Source: Bordetella parapertussis (GTDB lineage Bacteria > Pseudomonadota > Gammaproteobacteria > Burkholderiales > Burkholderiaceae_C). Taken from it: a stretch of 14,984 bases of DNA. Location of the stretch: positions 1 to 14,984 of the forward strand of contig CAMDAN010000059.1 in assembly GCA_945888535.1 (NCBI GenBank), written 5' to 3'. Below the pieces are notes generated by a model. That model saw only the letters and a list, made by a program, of their open reading frames with translations. It searched no databases and was not told the origin of the DNA. How positions within the stretch are numbered: the first letter of the stretch is position 1; the number at the start of each line of letters is the position of its first letter. Made by a program: the position numbers and the translations under genes. This document shows, in pieces, positions 1-8,025 of the stretch.

Positions 1-360
1 ATTTACACTGGCATGCACCAATAAAGCCGAACCCACTTGTGCGGTCAAAGGGAGTTGATCCAGCCAAGTACGCTGTGCGCTGGAGAGTTGCGCATGGGTC
101 CATGCCGCAGAACTATCGCCTAAGTTTTGGGGCGTCACTGGTGGATGAACCGCACCTTGGTCGTGGTTGCCTTTGAGGACGAGTGCGCCTTCTTCGGTGA
201 GCAGCATGATGCGATTAACGACTGCGCCAGGATGGGCTCCGTAACCGACCAAGTCACCTAAAAACGCAAAGCGTTGCGCTCCTTGAGCGCGGGCGTGATC
301 CAAACAAGCTTCTAGAGCATGTAGGTTGCTATGGATGTCAGATAGCAGCGCCAGTTTCAT
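1..360 (-). CDS. Metallophosphoesterase (YfcE/calcineurin-like family), C-terminus cut by window edge
   Basis: This is the first 120 codons of a gene running off the left edge. It begins MKLALLSDIHSN, the typical start of a calcineurin-like metallophosphoesterase. The metal-binding motifs appear in order: D8 and H10 (SDIHSN), D36 (GDLVGYG), N65-H66-D67 (GNHD) and H116 (LVHAS). Such proteins hydrolyse phosphodiesters or phosphomonoesters with two metal ions; the GDLVGYG form is common in small cytoplasmic YfcE-like enzymes whose substrates are mostly unknown. The gene starts 16 bases after the stop of the NodJ-like permease and shares its strand, so it is probably last or near-last in an amn-nodI-nodJ operon. 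No clear Shine-Dalgarno sequence precedes the ATG. The family call is firm, the substrate is unknown, and the C-terminal motifs lie outside the window. Confidence 0.87.
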   Translation of the reverse strand, partial: MKLALLSDIHSNLHALEACLDHARAQGAQRFAFLGDLVGYGAHPGAVVNRIMLLTEEGALVLKGNHDQGAVHPPVTPQNLGDSSAAWTHAQLSSAQRTWLDQLPLTAQVGSALLVHASVN

Positions 361-376
361 TCGGAAGGCTTAGGAT

Positions 377-1186
377 TTATTGCCCGAACCGTTTGCGCGT
401 TAAGCCCAACGCGACCCAAAAAGACACCACGGCGTAGGCCAATAAAACACTGCCATGGCCAATGACATTGACAGGCCACTGGTCCATAAACAAAGGCCGC
501 ACCAAAGCTACCGCATGCGACAAGGGCAGCCAGTCAGCAACCAAGCGCACTGCAGGTGGCAATTGTTCCAATGGGAAGAACACACCACTTAAAAACATGG
601 TGGGAGTCAAAAATAAAGTGAAGTAATAGGTAAAAAAGTCATACCCTTTGGCCATGGCGTTAAACACCAAAGCCATGGAGCTAAACGTAATCCCCACGCC
701 CAGCAAGATCGGCCACGCCAAAAGCAGTTTCGGACTTTGGCTGATTTGTAGGACCAACATCACGCCCAAAATCGCTGTCACCGTGAACAGCGCTTTGAAC
801 GCGGCCCAGAGCATTTCAGCCAACACAATATCGTCCAAGCCCACGGGCGCATTCAAGATGCCATCCCATGTTTTTTGGACATGCATGCGAGAGAATGCGG
901 AATAGAGCGCTTCAAAGGAAGCGGCTTGCATGGCGCTCATGCAAATAGAGCCGCTGGCTAAAAACAAAATATAGGGAACGGGCTGGCCGTCCACTGTGAT
1001 TTGCCCCACCAAGGCGCCCATGCCATAACCAAAGGCGACCAACCACATCAAGGGTTCGGCAATATTTCCAACCAAGCTCGGAATAGCCAGCTTGCGCCAG
1101 ACTAAAAGATTGCGTAAAAAAACGGGCCAAAAGCGCAGCGTTAAGCGCGGAGCACGCCATGGGTTTTGCGTTGAAGTGTTCTGCAT
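377..1186 (-). CDS. ABC-2 type transporter permease, NodJ-like
   Basis: A 269-residue integral inner-membrane protein with about six hydrophobic segments, near residues 38-60, 71-93, 127-147, 155-177, 184-206 and 245-262. Between the last two segments lies the ABC-2 permease signature FLSGVFFPLEQLP (198-210). Length and organisation match the NodJ/DrrB class of exporter permeases. NodIJ exports lipochito-oligosaccharide in rhizobia, but relatives are common in non-symbiotic betaproteobacteria, where the substrate is generally unknown; nothing here indicates nodulation. The start lies one base after the stop of the upstream ATPase, implying translational coupling and a two-gene transporter. 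It could equally be described as a drug- or lipid-type ABC-2 exporter permease. Family confidence is high, substrate confidence nil. Confidence 0.9.
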   Translation of the reverse strand: MQNTSTQNPWRAPRLTLRFWPVFLRNLLVWRKLAIPSLVGNIAEPLMWLVAFGYGMGALVGQITVDGQPVPYILFLASGSICMSAMQAASFEALYSAFSRMHVQKTWDGILNAPVGLDDIVLAEMLWAAFKALFTVTAILGVMLVLQISQSPKLLLAWPILLGVGITFSSMALVFNAMAKGYDFFTYYFTLFLTPTMFLSGVFFPLEQLPPAVRLVADWLPLSHAVALVRPLFMDQWPVNVIGHGSVLLAYAVVSFWVALGLTRKRFGQ

Positions 1187-1187
1187 A

Positions 1188-2114
1188 TTAGGCGTCTTCG
1201 CGGATCTGGCGTCCGGTGAGTTTGAGAAAAAGGTCTTCTAAATTGGCAGGGCGGTGCAAGGTGCGCAGCGCAGGGTATTGCCCTAAAGCATTCAGAAGGT
1301 CCGTGGCGGTATGGGTATAGAAAAACACGGTTTCTCCGCTAACCTCAACCCGCGCAGCCAAAGCGGCAAGCGGACTCTTTGCCAACGCCAAAGCGCCTAC
1401 GCCAAAGACTTCGACTACATCCGGTTCAAGGTATTGCGCAATCAGGTCACGCGGTGCGCCTTCGGCAATTTTTTTGCCATGGTCTAGCACCAACAGGCGC
1501 GAGCACAAGCGCTCGGCCTCATCCATAAAGTGAGTGGTTAAGAGAATCGATTTACCCTGCTGCAAGAGAAGCTGCAATCGCTCCCACATTAAATGCCGGG
1601 CTTGAGGGTCTAGGCCTGTGGTGGGTTCGTCAAGCAACAACAAACGTGGGTCATTGACCAAAGCGCGGGCCAAGCTCAGACGCCGCTTCATGCCGCCAGA
1701 GAGTTCGCCGGGCTTGGCTTTGGCTTTGCTGGTAAGCGAGGCAAACTCTAAAAGCGCAGGAATACGCTCTTGGATCGCTGCGTCTTTCATACCGAAATAG
1801 CGGCCGTAGACCAGTAAATTTTCAGCGCAGTTGAAATCGGGGTCGAGCGTATCAAGTTGCGTGACCACGCCTAACTGCGCTTTAATCGCCAGCGCATCGC
1901 GTGGCATCTGCATTCCCATCGCGGTGATAGTTCCGCTACCGGGAGCCGTCAGCCCTAAACACATCCGAATAGTGGTTGTTTTACCTGCGCCGTTGGGGCC
2001 AATCACGCCCAAGCATTCCCCTGGCGCGATCGAGAACGAAAGGTCATCGACCACGGTGTTGTCACCAAAGCGTTTGCTTAAGTGCGCGACCTCAAATAAA
2101 GAATCCATTGTCAT
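1188..2114 (-). CDS. ABC transporter ATP-binding protein, NodI-like
   Basis: A 308-residue cytoplasmic ATPase that should power the adjacent NodJ-like permease. All nucleotide-binding motifs are present: Walker A GPNGAGKTT (39-47), Q-loop Q86, signature LSGGMKRR (138-145), Walker B with LLLLDE (158-163), and H-loop H195 in TTHFMDEAERL. The LSGGMKRRL signature and C-terminal extension of about 90 residues are typical of the DRA/NodI subfamily of exporters. ATG at 2114 is used here; a second in-frame ATG at 2108 (residue 3) is equally possible, and neither has a convincing ribosome binding site. It lies 35 bases downstream of amn and one base upstream of the permease, all on the minus strand, suggesting an operon. 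Export direction is inferred from family; the substrate cannot be read from sequence. Confidence 0.92.
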   Translation of the reverse strand: MTMDSLFEVAHLSKRFGDNTVVDDLSFSIAPGECLGVIGPNGAGKTTTIRMCLGLTAPGSGTITAMGMQMPRDALAIKAQLGVVTQLDTLDPDFNCAENLLVYGRYFGMKDAAIQERIPALLEFASLTSKAKAKPGELSGGMKRRLSLARALVNDPRLLLLDEPTTGLDPQARHLMWERLQLLLQQGKSILLTTHFMDEAERLCSRLLVLDHGKKIAEGAPRDLIAQYLEPDVVEVFGVGALALAKSPLAALAARVEVSGETVFFYTHTATDLLNALGQYPALRTLHRPANLEDLFLKLTGRQIREDA

Positions 2115-2149
2115 GAAAGTTGTAAGTAGGTTGGAACGTATAAAGAATC

Positions 2150-3643
2150 TTATTGAAAGGCCACTTCGGCAAAACTACGCAATTTCCGGCTGTGCAATTG
2201 GTTGAGTCCGCGTTCACGTAAGAGCTCAATCGCACGCATACCGATGCGTAAATGTTGGTCAACGCGCTCACGGTAAAAGTGATTGGCCATGCCGGGCAAC
2301 TTGATTTCACCATGCAATGGTTTGTCGCTGACGCATAGAAGGGTTCCATACGGCACCCGAAACCGAAAACCATTGGCTGCAATGGTCGCGCTTTCCATGT
2401 CGAGCGCCACGGCGCGGCTTTGGCTAAAGCGCCGTTGGGGCTGGTTGTTCGGTAAGAGTTCCCAGTTGCGGTTGTCGGTGGAGGCCACAGTGCCGGTTCG
2501 CAAAATGCTTTTGAGTGCAGCGCCTTGGAGGTGGGTGACATCGGCGACGGCCTGCTCTAAAGCCAATTGAATTTCAGCCAATGCCGGTATTGGAACCCAC
2601 AAAGGTAACTCTTCATCAAGCACATGGTCTTCGCGGACATAGCCGTGGGCCAACACGTAGTCGCCGAGTTGTTGGGTATTACGCAGTCCGGCGCAGTGCC
2701 CCAGCATGATCCAAGCGTGCGGGCGCAGCACCGCAATATGGTCGGTGATGTTTTTAGCGTTGGCGGGGCCCACGCCAATGTTGACCATGGTGATGCCACT
2801 ACCGTCACTTCGCACCAAGTGGTAGCCTGGCATTTGAGGCAGGCGCGCTGGTGCGATCCCTTGGGTGGCTTGCGCAGTCATGGCGAGACCTGCACGGTGG
2901 GTAACAACGTTACCTGGCTCTATAAAAGCTGTGTAATTACTTCGTGTATCGTCCATCGCAGCCCGACCCAATGCAATGAACTCGTCGATATAAAACTGGT
3001 AGTTGGTAAAAAGAACAAAGTTCTGAAAATGCTCTGGCGCTGTGCCGGTGTAGTGGCGTAAGCGGTGTAAGGAGTAGTCGACTCGGGGTGCGGTAAACAG
3101 CGACAAAGGCATGGCCTCCCCAGGCTTGGGCTCAAAGGTGCCGTTGGCAATACCATCATCCATCGAAGCCAGGTCGGGCAGGTCAAACACATCGCGCATC
3201 CGCGCTCTCCGAGCAGCGTCCATACTGCCTTCGACGTGGTCGTTCTCCGCAAATGAAAAATGAACGGGGATCGGTTGGTTGCTGGTTCCGATTTCAAGCT
3301 CAGCGCCGTGGTTTTTTAAAAGCAAGCGAAATTGTTCAAGGTAATAGGCTTGGTACAGATCTGGGCGCGTTAGCGTGGTTTCAAAACGGCCAGGGCCAGC
3401 GACAAATCCATAGCTCAAGCCCGCAGCGTCTTGCCCACCTTGCAAAGAAACACTCTCGGTATGCATGCGCACCAAGGGATAGCAGGCCCGCACACCAGCA
3501 ACAGAATCGTCTCCCGCCACAAACCGCTGCATCGCTTGGCGCAAGTGGGCAATGCTGTTGTCATAAATGCGCACAACTTGCGCCAGCGCAGCCGCAGGGT
3601 CGGTGAATCGGGGGGGGGCGATAAAGGGGGGGAGGGTTGGCAT
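2150..3643 (-). CDS. amn: AMP nucleosidase
   Basis: A 497-residue cytoplasmic enzyme hydrolysing AMP to adenine and ribose 5-phosphate, which links adenylate levels to purine salvage. The N-terminal half matches the AMP nucleosidase N domain (about 15-180, including LVRMHTESVS and VDYSLHRLRHYTGT). The C-terminal half is a nucleoside-phosphorylase-like fold: GVGPANAKN (290-298), GHCAGLR (315-321), ALDMESATIAANG (413-425) and VSDKPLHGEIKLPG (438-451). Length agrees with E. coli Amn (484 aa). The reading frame opens further upstream to ATGs at 3685 and 3733; 3643 is preferred because the extra 30 residues are unlike the family and a -10-like TATAAG sits at 3671-3676 (minus). No start has a clear Shine-Dalgarno. 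Odd: C7 and C9 runs occur within the first 35 bases of the gene. It is probably the first gene of the nodI-nodJ-phosphoesterase run. Confidence 0.95.
   Translation of the reverse strand: MPTLPPFIAPPRFTDPAAALAQVVRIYDNSIAHLRQAMQRFVAGDDSVAGVRACYPLVRMHTESVSLQGGQDAAGLSYGFVAGPGRFETTLTRPDLYQAYYLEQFRLLLKNHGAELEIGTSNQPIPVHFSFAENDHVEGSMDAARRARMRDVFDLPDLASMDDGIANGTFEPKPGEAMPLSLFTAPRVDYSLHRLRHYTGTAPEHFQNFVLFTNYQFYIDEFIALGRAAMDDTRSNYTAFIEPGNVVTHRAGLAMTAQATQGIAPARLPQMPGYHLVRSDGSGITMVNIGVGPANAKNITDHIAVLRPHAWIMLGHCAGLRNTQQLGDYVLAHGYVREDHVLDEELPLWVPIPALAEIQLALEQAVADVTHLQGAALKSILRTGTVASTDNRNWELLPNNQPQRRFSQSRAVALDMESATIAANGFRFRVPYGTLLCVSDKPLHGEIKLPGMANHFYRERVDQHLRIGMRAIELLRERGLNQLHSRKLRSFAEVAFQ
3610..3632 (-). 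repeat. Two poly-C tracts (C9 and C7) at the start of amn
   Basis: On the coding strand, a run of seven C (plus-strand G at 3626-3632) encodes part of LPP (residues 4-6), and a run of nine C (plus-strand G at 3610-3618) encodes part of APPR (residues 9-12). Both lie within 35 bases of the chosen ATG. Long mononucleotide runs are prone to slipped-strand mispairing, and a one-base change would frameshift nearly the whole enzyme. The tracts may be incidental or may be a switch; a sequencing or assembly length error is also possible, although the frame as given is open. Confidence 0.85.
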
Positions 3644-3693
3644 GGGGGTATTTTGCCTGTGTGATGTGAACTTATAAAACCCCATGTATTTAA

Positions 3694-3782
3694 CTGATAC
3701 AGGCGTTTGAAGAGCCTTGGGACCTCGAGGCATACTTAAGCTGTAGGGAGGGATGCTTAGAACTGGCCCTCAAACGTATCAG
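3694..3782. repeat. Long imperfect inverted repeat (hairpin) upstream of amn
   Basis: The left arm CTGATAC (3694-3700) pairs perfectly with GTATCAG (3776-3782). After a four-base bulge (3701-3704), GTTTGA (3705-3710) pairs with TCAAAC (3770-3775), and GCC (3714-3716) can pair with GGC (3765-3767). A smaller internal pairing is possible between TAAGC and GCTTA in the loop. It sits in the 182-base spacer between the divergent amn and the membrane-protein gene, where I see no coding sequence. It could be a structured leader, a small RNA, a repetitive palindromic element, or chance. Confidence 0.5.
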
Positions 3783-3825
3783 CCCATCCTTGGCTGAGGC
3801 CAACATGATCAATCTCTAGCCCTTT

Positions 3826-4470
3826 ATGCCCTCCTCTCCTTCCATCTTGCAGCGCTTTTTTCAAAGGGTCGAGACTGCACTATTGCGCCATGGAACACAG
3901 CCGAAAACCCTCTTTTTCCTTGCCGCTTTTTCAATTTTGGATGGGTTTTTGCCTATGTTGCCTGCAGAAATGTTTGTGATTGCCTTGTGCATTCTCCAGC
4001 CGCAAAAAGGCAAAGTCATTGTGCTGGTGTTCGCAGCCGCTTCTGCATTGAGTGCCTTTTTGTTGGCCTCGGGTGTGGGAACACTTACAGCGTCTGCAGA
4101 GTCAATGAGCCAAAAGCTGATGGGGGCGCAAGGGCCTGAAGTGCTGGCCATGATGCGAACCATGGGGCCTGTCAGCATGGTGTTTTTTTCGGTCTTCCCA
4201 GACTCGCCGCGTTCCTCCATCGCGCTGTTTGCTTTGAGTGGTGTGTCGCCTGAGTCGATCGGCAGAATGGTATTCATCGGGAAATTGATGCTTTACGCCG
4301 TGCTGCTATTTTTGATTCATCACTTGCCATCCCGGGTGGGTCGTTGGCGCGGTGCAGGACCATTCTGGGTGAGATGGTTGCAGCGCCGCGCGAGCCGCTT
4401 CGTGGCCTATTGCCGCCGAATCCGCTGGCGTGCAAGGTGTCTTAATCAAGTTACTGCCACATCACAATGA
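3826..4470 (+). CDS. YqaA/VTT-like inner-membrane protein, function unknown
   Basis: A 214-residue hydrophobic protein. Hydrophobic segments lie near residues 27-57, 63-86, 113-140 and 147-168. The segment LDGFLPMLPAEMFVIALCI (38-56), with a helix-breaking proline-rich stretch, and the later VFPDSPRSSIALFALSGVSP (123-142) resemble the paired re-entrant elements of YqaA/DedA (VTT) proteins, which are implicated in lipid or ion transport; this resemblance is by eye only. The C-terminal tail (169-214) is strongly basic, with many Arg and several Trp residues, and is predicted cytoplasmic by the positive-inside rule. It is transcribed alone, divergent from amn and convergent with glcB (36-base gap). 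No clear ribosome binding site precedes the ATG, so the start is uncertain. The gene looks real (long, coherent membrane pattern); the family call is moderate. Confidence 0.6.
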   Translation: MPSSPSILQRFFQRVETALLRHGTQPKTLFFLAAFSILDGFLPMLPAEMFVIALCILQPQKGKVIVLVFAAASALSAFLLASGVGTLTASAESMSQKLMGAQGPEVLAMMRTMGPVSMVFFSVFPDSPRSSIALFALSGVSPESIGRMVFIGKLMLYAVLLFLIHHLPSRVGRWRGAGPFWVRWLQRRASRFVAYCRRIRWRARCLNQVTATSQ

Positions 4471-4506
4471 ATTTCATGATGGGCATTTCAACCGGGCGTT
4501 AGTCAA

Positions 4507-6726
4507 TTAAGCCGCCGCCTTCACCTTAAGCCGCCAAGCATGCAGCAGCGGCTCGGTATAACCGCTGGGTTGCGCTAAGCCTTTGAACACCAAATCAGAA
4601 GCGGCTTTAAACGCAGCCGAGGTGGTGAAATTTCCAGCCATGGGCTGGTACGCCGCATCGCCTGCATTTTGAGTATCCACTACGCCGGCCATTCGCTCTA
4701 AGGTTTCTTGAACTTGCTTTTTACTCACAACGCGGTGTAGTAGCCAGTTGGCAATGTGTTGACTGCTGATGCGCAGCGTGGCGCGGTCTTCCATCAGGCC
4801 GACGTTGTGAATATCGGGCACCTTGGAGCACCCCACACCTTGGTCGACCCAGCGCACTACGTAGCCCAAAATACCTTGGGCGTTGTTATCCAATTCTTGC
4901 TGCTTTTCTTTATCGCTCCAATGGGGCGTGGAGGTCACCGGAATAGTTAAGAGGCCATGCAGCAAGGCTGCGCGTTCTTTCTTGGCATCGATTTTTTCGA
5001 GTTCCTTTTGCACGTCGCTGACCAACACTTGGTGGTAATGCAAAGCGTGCAATGTAGCGCCGGTGGGGCTGGGAACCCAGGCGGTATTGGCGCCTGCTTT
5101 GGGGTGGCCGATCTTTTGCTCCAACATGGCTTTCATTAAATCGGGCATCGCCCACATGCCTTTTCCGATTTGCGCTTTTCCGCGCAGGCCGCAGGCCAGT
5201 CCGACCAAAACGTTGTTGCGCTCATAGGCTTGGATCCACGCGCTGCTTTTCATATCGCCTTTGCGAACCATGGGGCCAGCGCGCATGGCGGTATGCATCT
5301 CGTCGCCCGTCCGGTCAAGGAAGCCGGTATTGATAAACGCAACACGGCTGCTGGCCGCTGCGATGCAGGCCTGCAGGTTGACGCTGGTTCGGCGTTCTTC
5401 ATCCATGATTCCCAGCTTGACGGTGCTCGCAGGCAAGCCGAGCATTTTTTCTACGCGCCCAAACAGCTCGTCGGCGAACGCCACTTCTGCAGGGCCGTGC
5501 ATTTTGGGCTTGACGATGTACACCGAGCCTTTGCGAGAGTTGCGAATGGCATCTTTTTTAGTGCGTTGCAAGTCATGCATAGCGATGGTGGTGGTAATAA
5601 CCGCGTCCAAAATTCCCTCTGGAATCTCGTGCGTTTTTCCGTCAGCGCCGGTGTAGGTAATGGCCGGGTTGGTCATCAGGTGGCCTACGTTGCGAACAAA
5701 CATGAGCGAGCGGCCATGCAAAGTGACCGCCTTGCCGTCTGCTCCGGTGTATACGCGGTCGGGGTTGAGGCCGCGGGTAAAGGTTTTGTCGCCTTTGTGG
5801 ATCGTTTCTGTCAAGGTGCCGTTGAGAATGCCCAGCCAGTTGCTGTATGCCAAGACTTTGTCTTGTGCGTCCACCACCGCGACCGAGTCTTCTAAGTCCA
5901 AAATCGTTGAGAGCGCTGATTCAAGGACCAAATCACACACGCCCGCCGCGTCGGTTTTGCCGATAGGAGTGGTGCGATCAATGCGCAGGTCGAGGTGCAA
6001 TCCGTTGTGTTGCAATAAAACAGAAGAGGGCTCTTTGGCGTCGCCTTGAAATCCGACGAGCTGGCTGGCGTTGAGCAAGCTGGTGGTGCTGCCGTCTTTA
6101 AGTTTGACGGAAAGCTTTCCGTCTTTGATGCGGTAGCCGATCGCATGCAGATGCGAGCCTTTGCGTAACGGTGCAGTGCGATCTAAGACATGACGCGCAT
6201 AGGCAATCACTTTTTTCCCGCGCTTGGGGTTGTAAGGCTTGCCAGTGGGGCCCACCTTGGTAGCGCCGTCGTCTTCGGAAATCACGTCGGTGCCGTACAA
6301 GGCGTCGTACAAAGAACCCCAGCGGGCGTTGGCGGCGTTGAGTGCGTAACGCGCGTTCAGCACCGGGACGACCAACTGCGGGCCAGCTTGCACTGCCAGT
6401 TCTGCATCCACTTTGGAGGTGGTGATGCGGGTCTTTTTCGGAACAGGGACCAAGTAGCCAATTTTTTCTAAAAAAGCTTGGTAGGCCGGCATATCGCTGA
6501 TCGGGCCTGGGTGGGCTTGATGCCACGTGTCCATCTCGGTTTGGAGCCGATCGCGTTCAGCTAACAATGCGATGTTCTTGGGTGCCAAATCAGCAACTAA
6601 CGCATCAAAACCCTGCCAAAAGTGTGCAGGAGAAATCCCGGTTCCTGGCAAGACCTTGGAGTCAATAAAGGTTTGTAATACAGGAGCAACGTGCAGGCGG
6701 TGAAGGGTAGTGCGGGCGGTGGCCAT
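4507..6726 (-). CDS. glcB: Malate synthase G
   Basis: A 739-residue cytoplasmic enzyme condensing glyoxylate with acetyl-CoA to give malate and CoA, used in glycolate/glyoxylate and acetate metabolism. Length and domain order match the monomeric G isoform (E. coli GlcB 723 aa). Conserved active-site regions are visible: [12 protein letters not shown] (E279-D280), [10 protein letters not shown] with R345, IMDEERRT with E443, [11 protein letters not shown] with D471, [11 protein letters not shown] with C633, and [13 protein letters not shown] with D647. By alignment in my head these correspond to the E. coli arginine, the two Mg ligands, the reactive cysteine and the catalytic aspartate. The start is supported by GGAAAG eight bases upstream. 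It is convergent with the membrane-protein gene and divergent from a CoA-transferase; the spacer holds an inverted repeat that may regulate one or both. Confidence 0.98.
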   Translation of the reverse strand: MATARTTLHRLHVAPVLQTFIDSKVLPGTGISPAHFWQGFDALVADLAPKNIALLAERDRLQTEMDTWHQAHPGPISDMPAYQAFLEKIGYLVPVPKKTRITTSKVDAELAVQAGPQLVVPVLNARYALNAANARWGSLYDALYGTDVISEDDGATKVGPTGKPYNPKRGKKVIAYARHVLDRTAPLRKGSHLHAIGYRIKDGKLSVKLKDGSTTSLLNASQLVGFQGDAKEPSSVLLQHNGLHLDLRIDRTTPIGKTDAAGVCDLVLESALSTILDLEDSVAVVDAQDKVLAYSNWLGILNGTLTETIHKGDKTFTRGLNPDRVYTGADGKAVTLHGRSLMFVRNVGHLMTNPAITYTGADGKTHEIPEGILDAVITTTIAMHDLQRTKKDAIRNSRKGSVYIVKPKMHGPAEVAFADELFGRVEKMLGLPASTVKLGIMDEERRTSVNLQACIAAASSRVAFINTGFLDRTGDEMHTAMRAGPMVRKGDMKSSAWIQAYERNNVLVGLACGLRGKAQIGKGMWAMPDLMKAMLEQKIGHPKAGANTAWVPSPTGATLHALHYHQVLVSDVQKELEKIDAKKERAALLHGLLTIPVTSTPHWSDKEKQQELDNNAQGILGYVVRWVDQGVGCSKVPDIHNVGLMEDRATLRISSQHIANWLLHRVVSKKQVQETLERMAGVVDTQNAGDAAYQPMAGNFTTSAAFKAASDLVFKGLAQPSGYTEPLLHAWRLKVKAAA

Positions 6727-6734
6727 AAGGGGGT

Positions 6735-6740
6735 CTTTCC
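6735..6740 (-). promoter_or_regulatory. Ribosome binding site of glcB
   Basis: GGAAAG on the minus strand lies eight bases before the ATG at 6726. This supports that start for malate synthase G. Confidence 0.65.
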
Positions 6741-6749
6741 AAAAAACAA

Positions 6750-6778
6750 GAATACAGTCTCAAGCATGTACTGTATTC
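6750..6778. promoter_or_regulatory. Perfect 9-bp inverted repeat, candidate operator between glcB and CoA-transferase
   Basis: GAATACAGT (6750-6758) and ACTGTATTC (6770-6778) are exact inverted copies separated by 11 bases. The element lies 23 bases upstream of the glcB ATG and about 50 bases before the CoA-transferase start, in a spacer of about 100 bases between divergent genes. A -10-like TACTAT at 6793-6798 would put the right arm at the -35 position of a plus-strand promoter, although no good -35 hexamer is seen. The symmetry suits a dimeric regulator; the LysR encoded at 8026 is one candidate. A hairpin in the glcB leader RNA is the alternative. Confidence 0.55.
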
Positions 6779-6829
6779 CAACCTTAAGCAGTTACTATGC
6801 TTGTAAATTGGAATCCATTCGTGACAAAA

Positions 6830-8023
6830 ATGAATATACCGAAACCACTTCCCTTGCATGGCGTTCGCGTCGTGGAGTTCACGCACATGGTGATGGGCCC
6901 GACCTGTGGCATGGCGCTGGGCGACCTAGGCGCAGAGGTCATCAAGGTGGAACCCCTGACTGGCGACAGCACCCGGCGCTTGTTAGGCAGCGGCGCGGGG
7001 TTTTACCCTTTGTTTAACCGCAACAAAAAGAGCATCGCCTTGGACTTGCAAAGCCCGCAAGGCCGAGAGGTCGTGATGCGTTTGGTTGCCAGCGCAGACG
7101 TTGTTAGTGAAAATTTCAAGACATCCACCATGCAAAAGCTGGGCTTAGATTACGCTGCGTTATCACAGCTTTACCCGCGCCTGATTTATGTCAGCCACAA
7201 AGGTTTTTTACCCGGACCGTATGACCACCGTACCGCTTTAGACGAGGTGGTGCAAATGATGGGCGGCTTGGCGTATATGACGGGCCGACCGGGCGACCCC
7301 TTGCGAGCGGGGAGCAGTGTGAATGACATCATGGGCGGGCTGTTTGGGGCGATGGGCGCTATGGCGGCCTTGATGCAACGCGAACAAACGGGCAAAGGCC
7401 AAGAAGTGCAGTCGGCGCTCTTTGAAAACAATATTTTTTTAGTCGCACAGCACATGCTGCAATTCGCGGTGACGGGCAAGGCCGCTGCTCCCATGCCTGA
7501 GCGTATTTCTCCTTGGGGCATTTACGACGTGTTTAGTGTTTTAGAGGGCGAGCAAATATTTTTGGCGGTCGTGGGTGATTCGCAGTGGAAGATTTTTTGC
7601 GAAGCTTTTGGATTTGCCGATTGGTTTGCTGATCCAAGACTCACAACGAACAACGCTCGGGTATTGGCCAGAGATTGGATGATGCCTTTGTTGCGTGAGC
7701 GCCTCGCAGGCCACAGCGCAAAAGCATTGGCGGCCGTGTTTGAGAAAAACGGTTTGCCTTTTGCGCCCATCACCGACCCCCAAGATTTGTTTTCCGACCC
7801 CCACTTGATCTCAACCGGTGGCTTAGCCCCGATGACCTTGCCTGATGGGCGCGAGACGGCCACTCCTTTGCTCCCGATCACGCTAGACGGCCAGCGCCCG
7901 GGCCTGCGGCTGAACCCGCCTAAGTTGGGTGAGCACGGACGCGAGCTTTTGGAGAGCTTGGGTTACTCGGCACAGGAAGTGGATGACTTGGTTCAAGCCG
8001 GCGTTGTCCTGGCCCCGGAGTAA
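6830..8023 (+). CDS. Class III CoA-transferase (CaiB/BaiF family)
   Basis: A 397-residue cytoplasmic enzyme that moves CoA between carboxylic acids, a reaction passing through an aspartyl-CoA thioester. Family landmarks: GVRVVEFTHMVMGPTCGM (11-28), LGDLGAEVIKVE (30-41), FNRNKKSIALDL (62-73), and SSVNDIMGGLFGAMGAMAALMQRE, where D166 aligns with the catalytic aspartate of formyl-CoA transferase (D169), followed by TGKGQEVQSALFE (187-199). The C-terminal region closes with LGEHGRELLESLGYS (366-380). ATG at 6830 begins the conserved part; an in-frame GTG at 6821 with GGAA seven bases before it, and an ATG at 6797, are alternatives. A LysR regulator follows after two bases, so the two are co-transcribed. 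It is divergent from glcB. The acid substrates cannot be predicted; racemases of the same fold are less likely given the conserved Asp and length. Confidence 0.94.
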   Translation: MNIPKPLPLHGVRVVEFTHMVMGPTCGMALGDLGAEVIKVEPLTGDSTRRLLGSGAGFYPLFNRNKKSIALDLQSPQGREVVMRLVASADVVSENFKTSTMQKLGLDYAALSQLYPRLIYVSHKGFLPGPYDHRTALDEVVQMMGGLAYMTGRPGDPLRAGSSVNDIMGGLFGAMGAMAALMQREQTGKGQEVQSALFENNIFLVAQHMLQFAVTGKAAAPMPERISPWGIYDVFSVLEGEQIFLAVVGDSQWKIFCEAFGFADWFADPRLTTNNARVLARDWMMPLLRERLAGHSAKALAAVFEKNGLPFAPITDPQDLFSDPHLISTGGLAPMTLPDGRETATPLLPITLDGQRPGLRLNPPKLGEHGRELLESLGYSAQEVDDLVQAGVVLAPE

Positions 8024-8025
8024 CG

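Noticed and set aside
377..2114. Nodulation function for the NodI/NodJ-like pair
   Set aside because: No other nod genes or nod boxes are in the window, and this exporter family is widespread in non-symbiotic betaproteobacteria.
3644..3733. N-terminal extension of amn to ATG at 3733 or 3685
   Set aside because: The extra residues are unlike the family, no ribosome binding site supports those starts, and a -10-like sequence lies within the extension.
5170..5895. Long open frame of 241 codons on the plus strand
   Set aside because: It lies wholly antisense to the well-conserved malate synthase G gene and its translation resembles no family I know; it is a codon-bias shadow.
6770..6791. LexA-like box starting CTGT near the CoA-transferase
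   Set aside because: No ACAG at the required 8-base distance; the CTGT belongs to the 9-bp palindrome.
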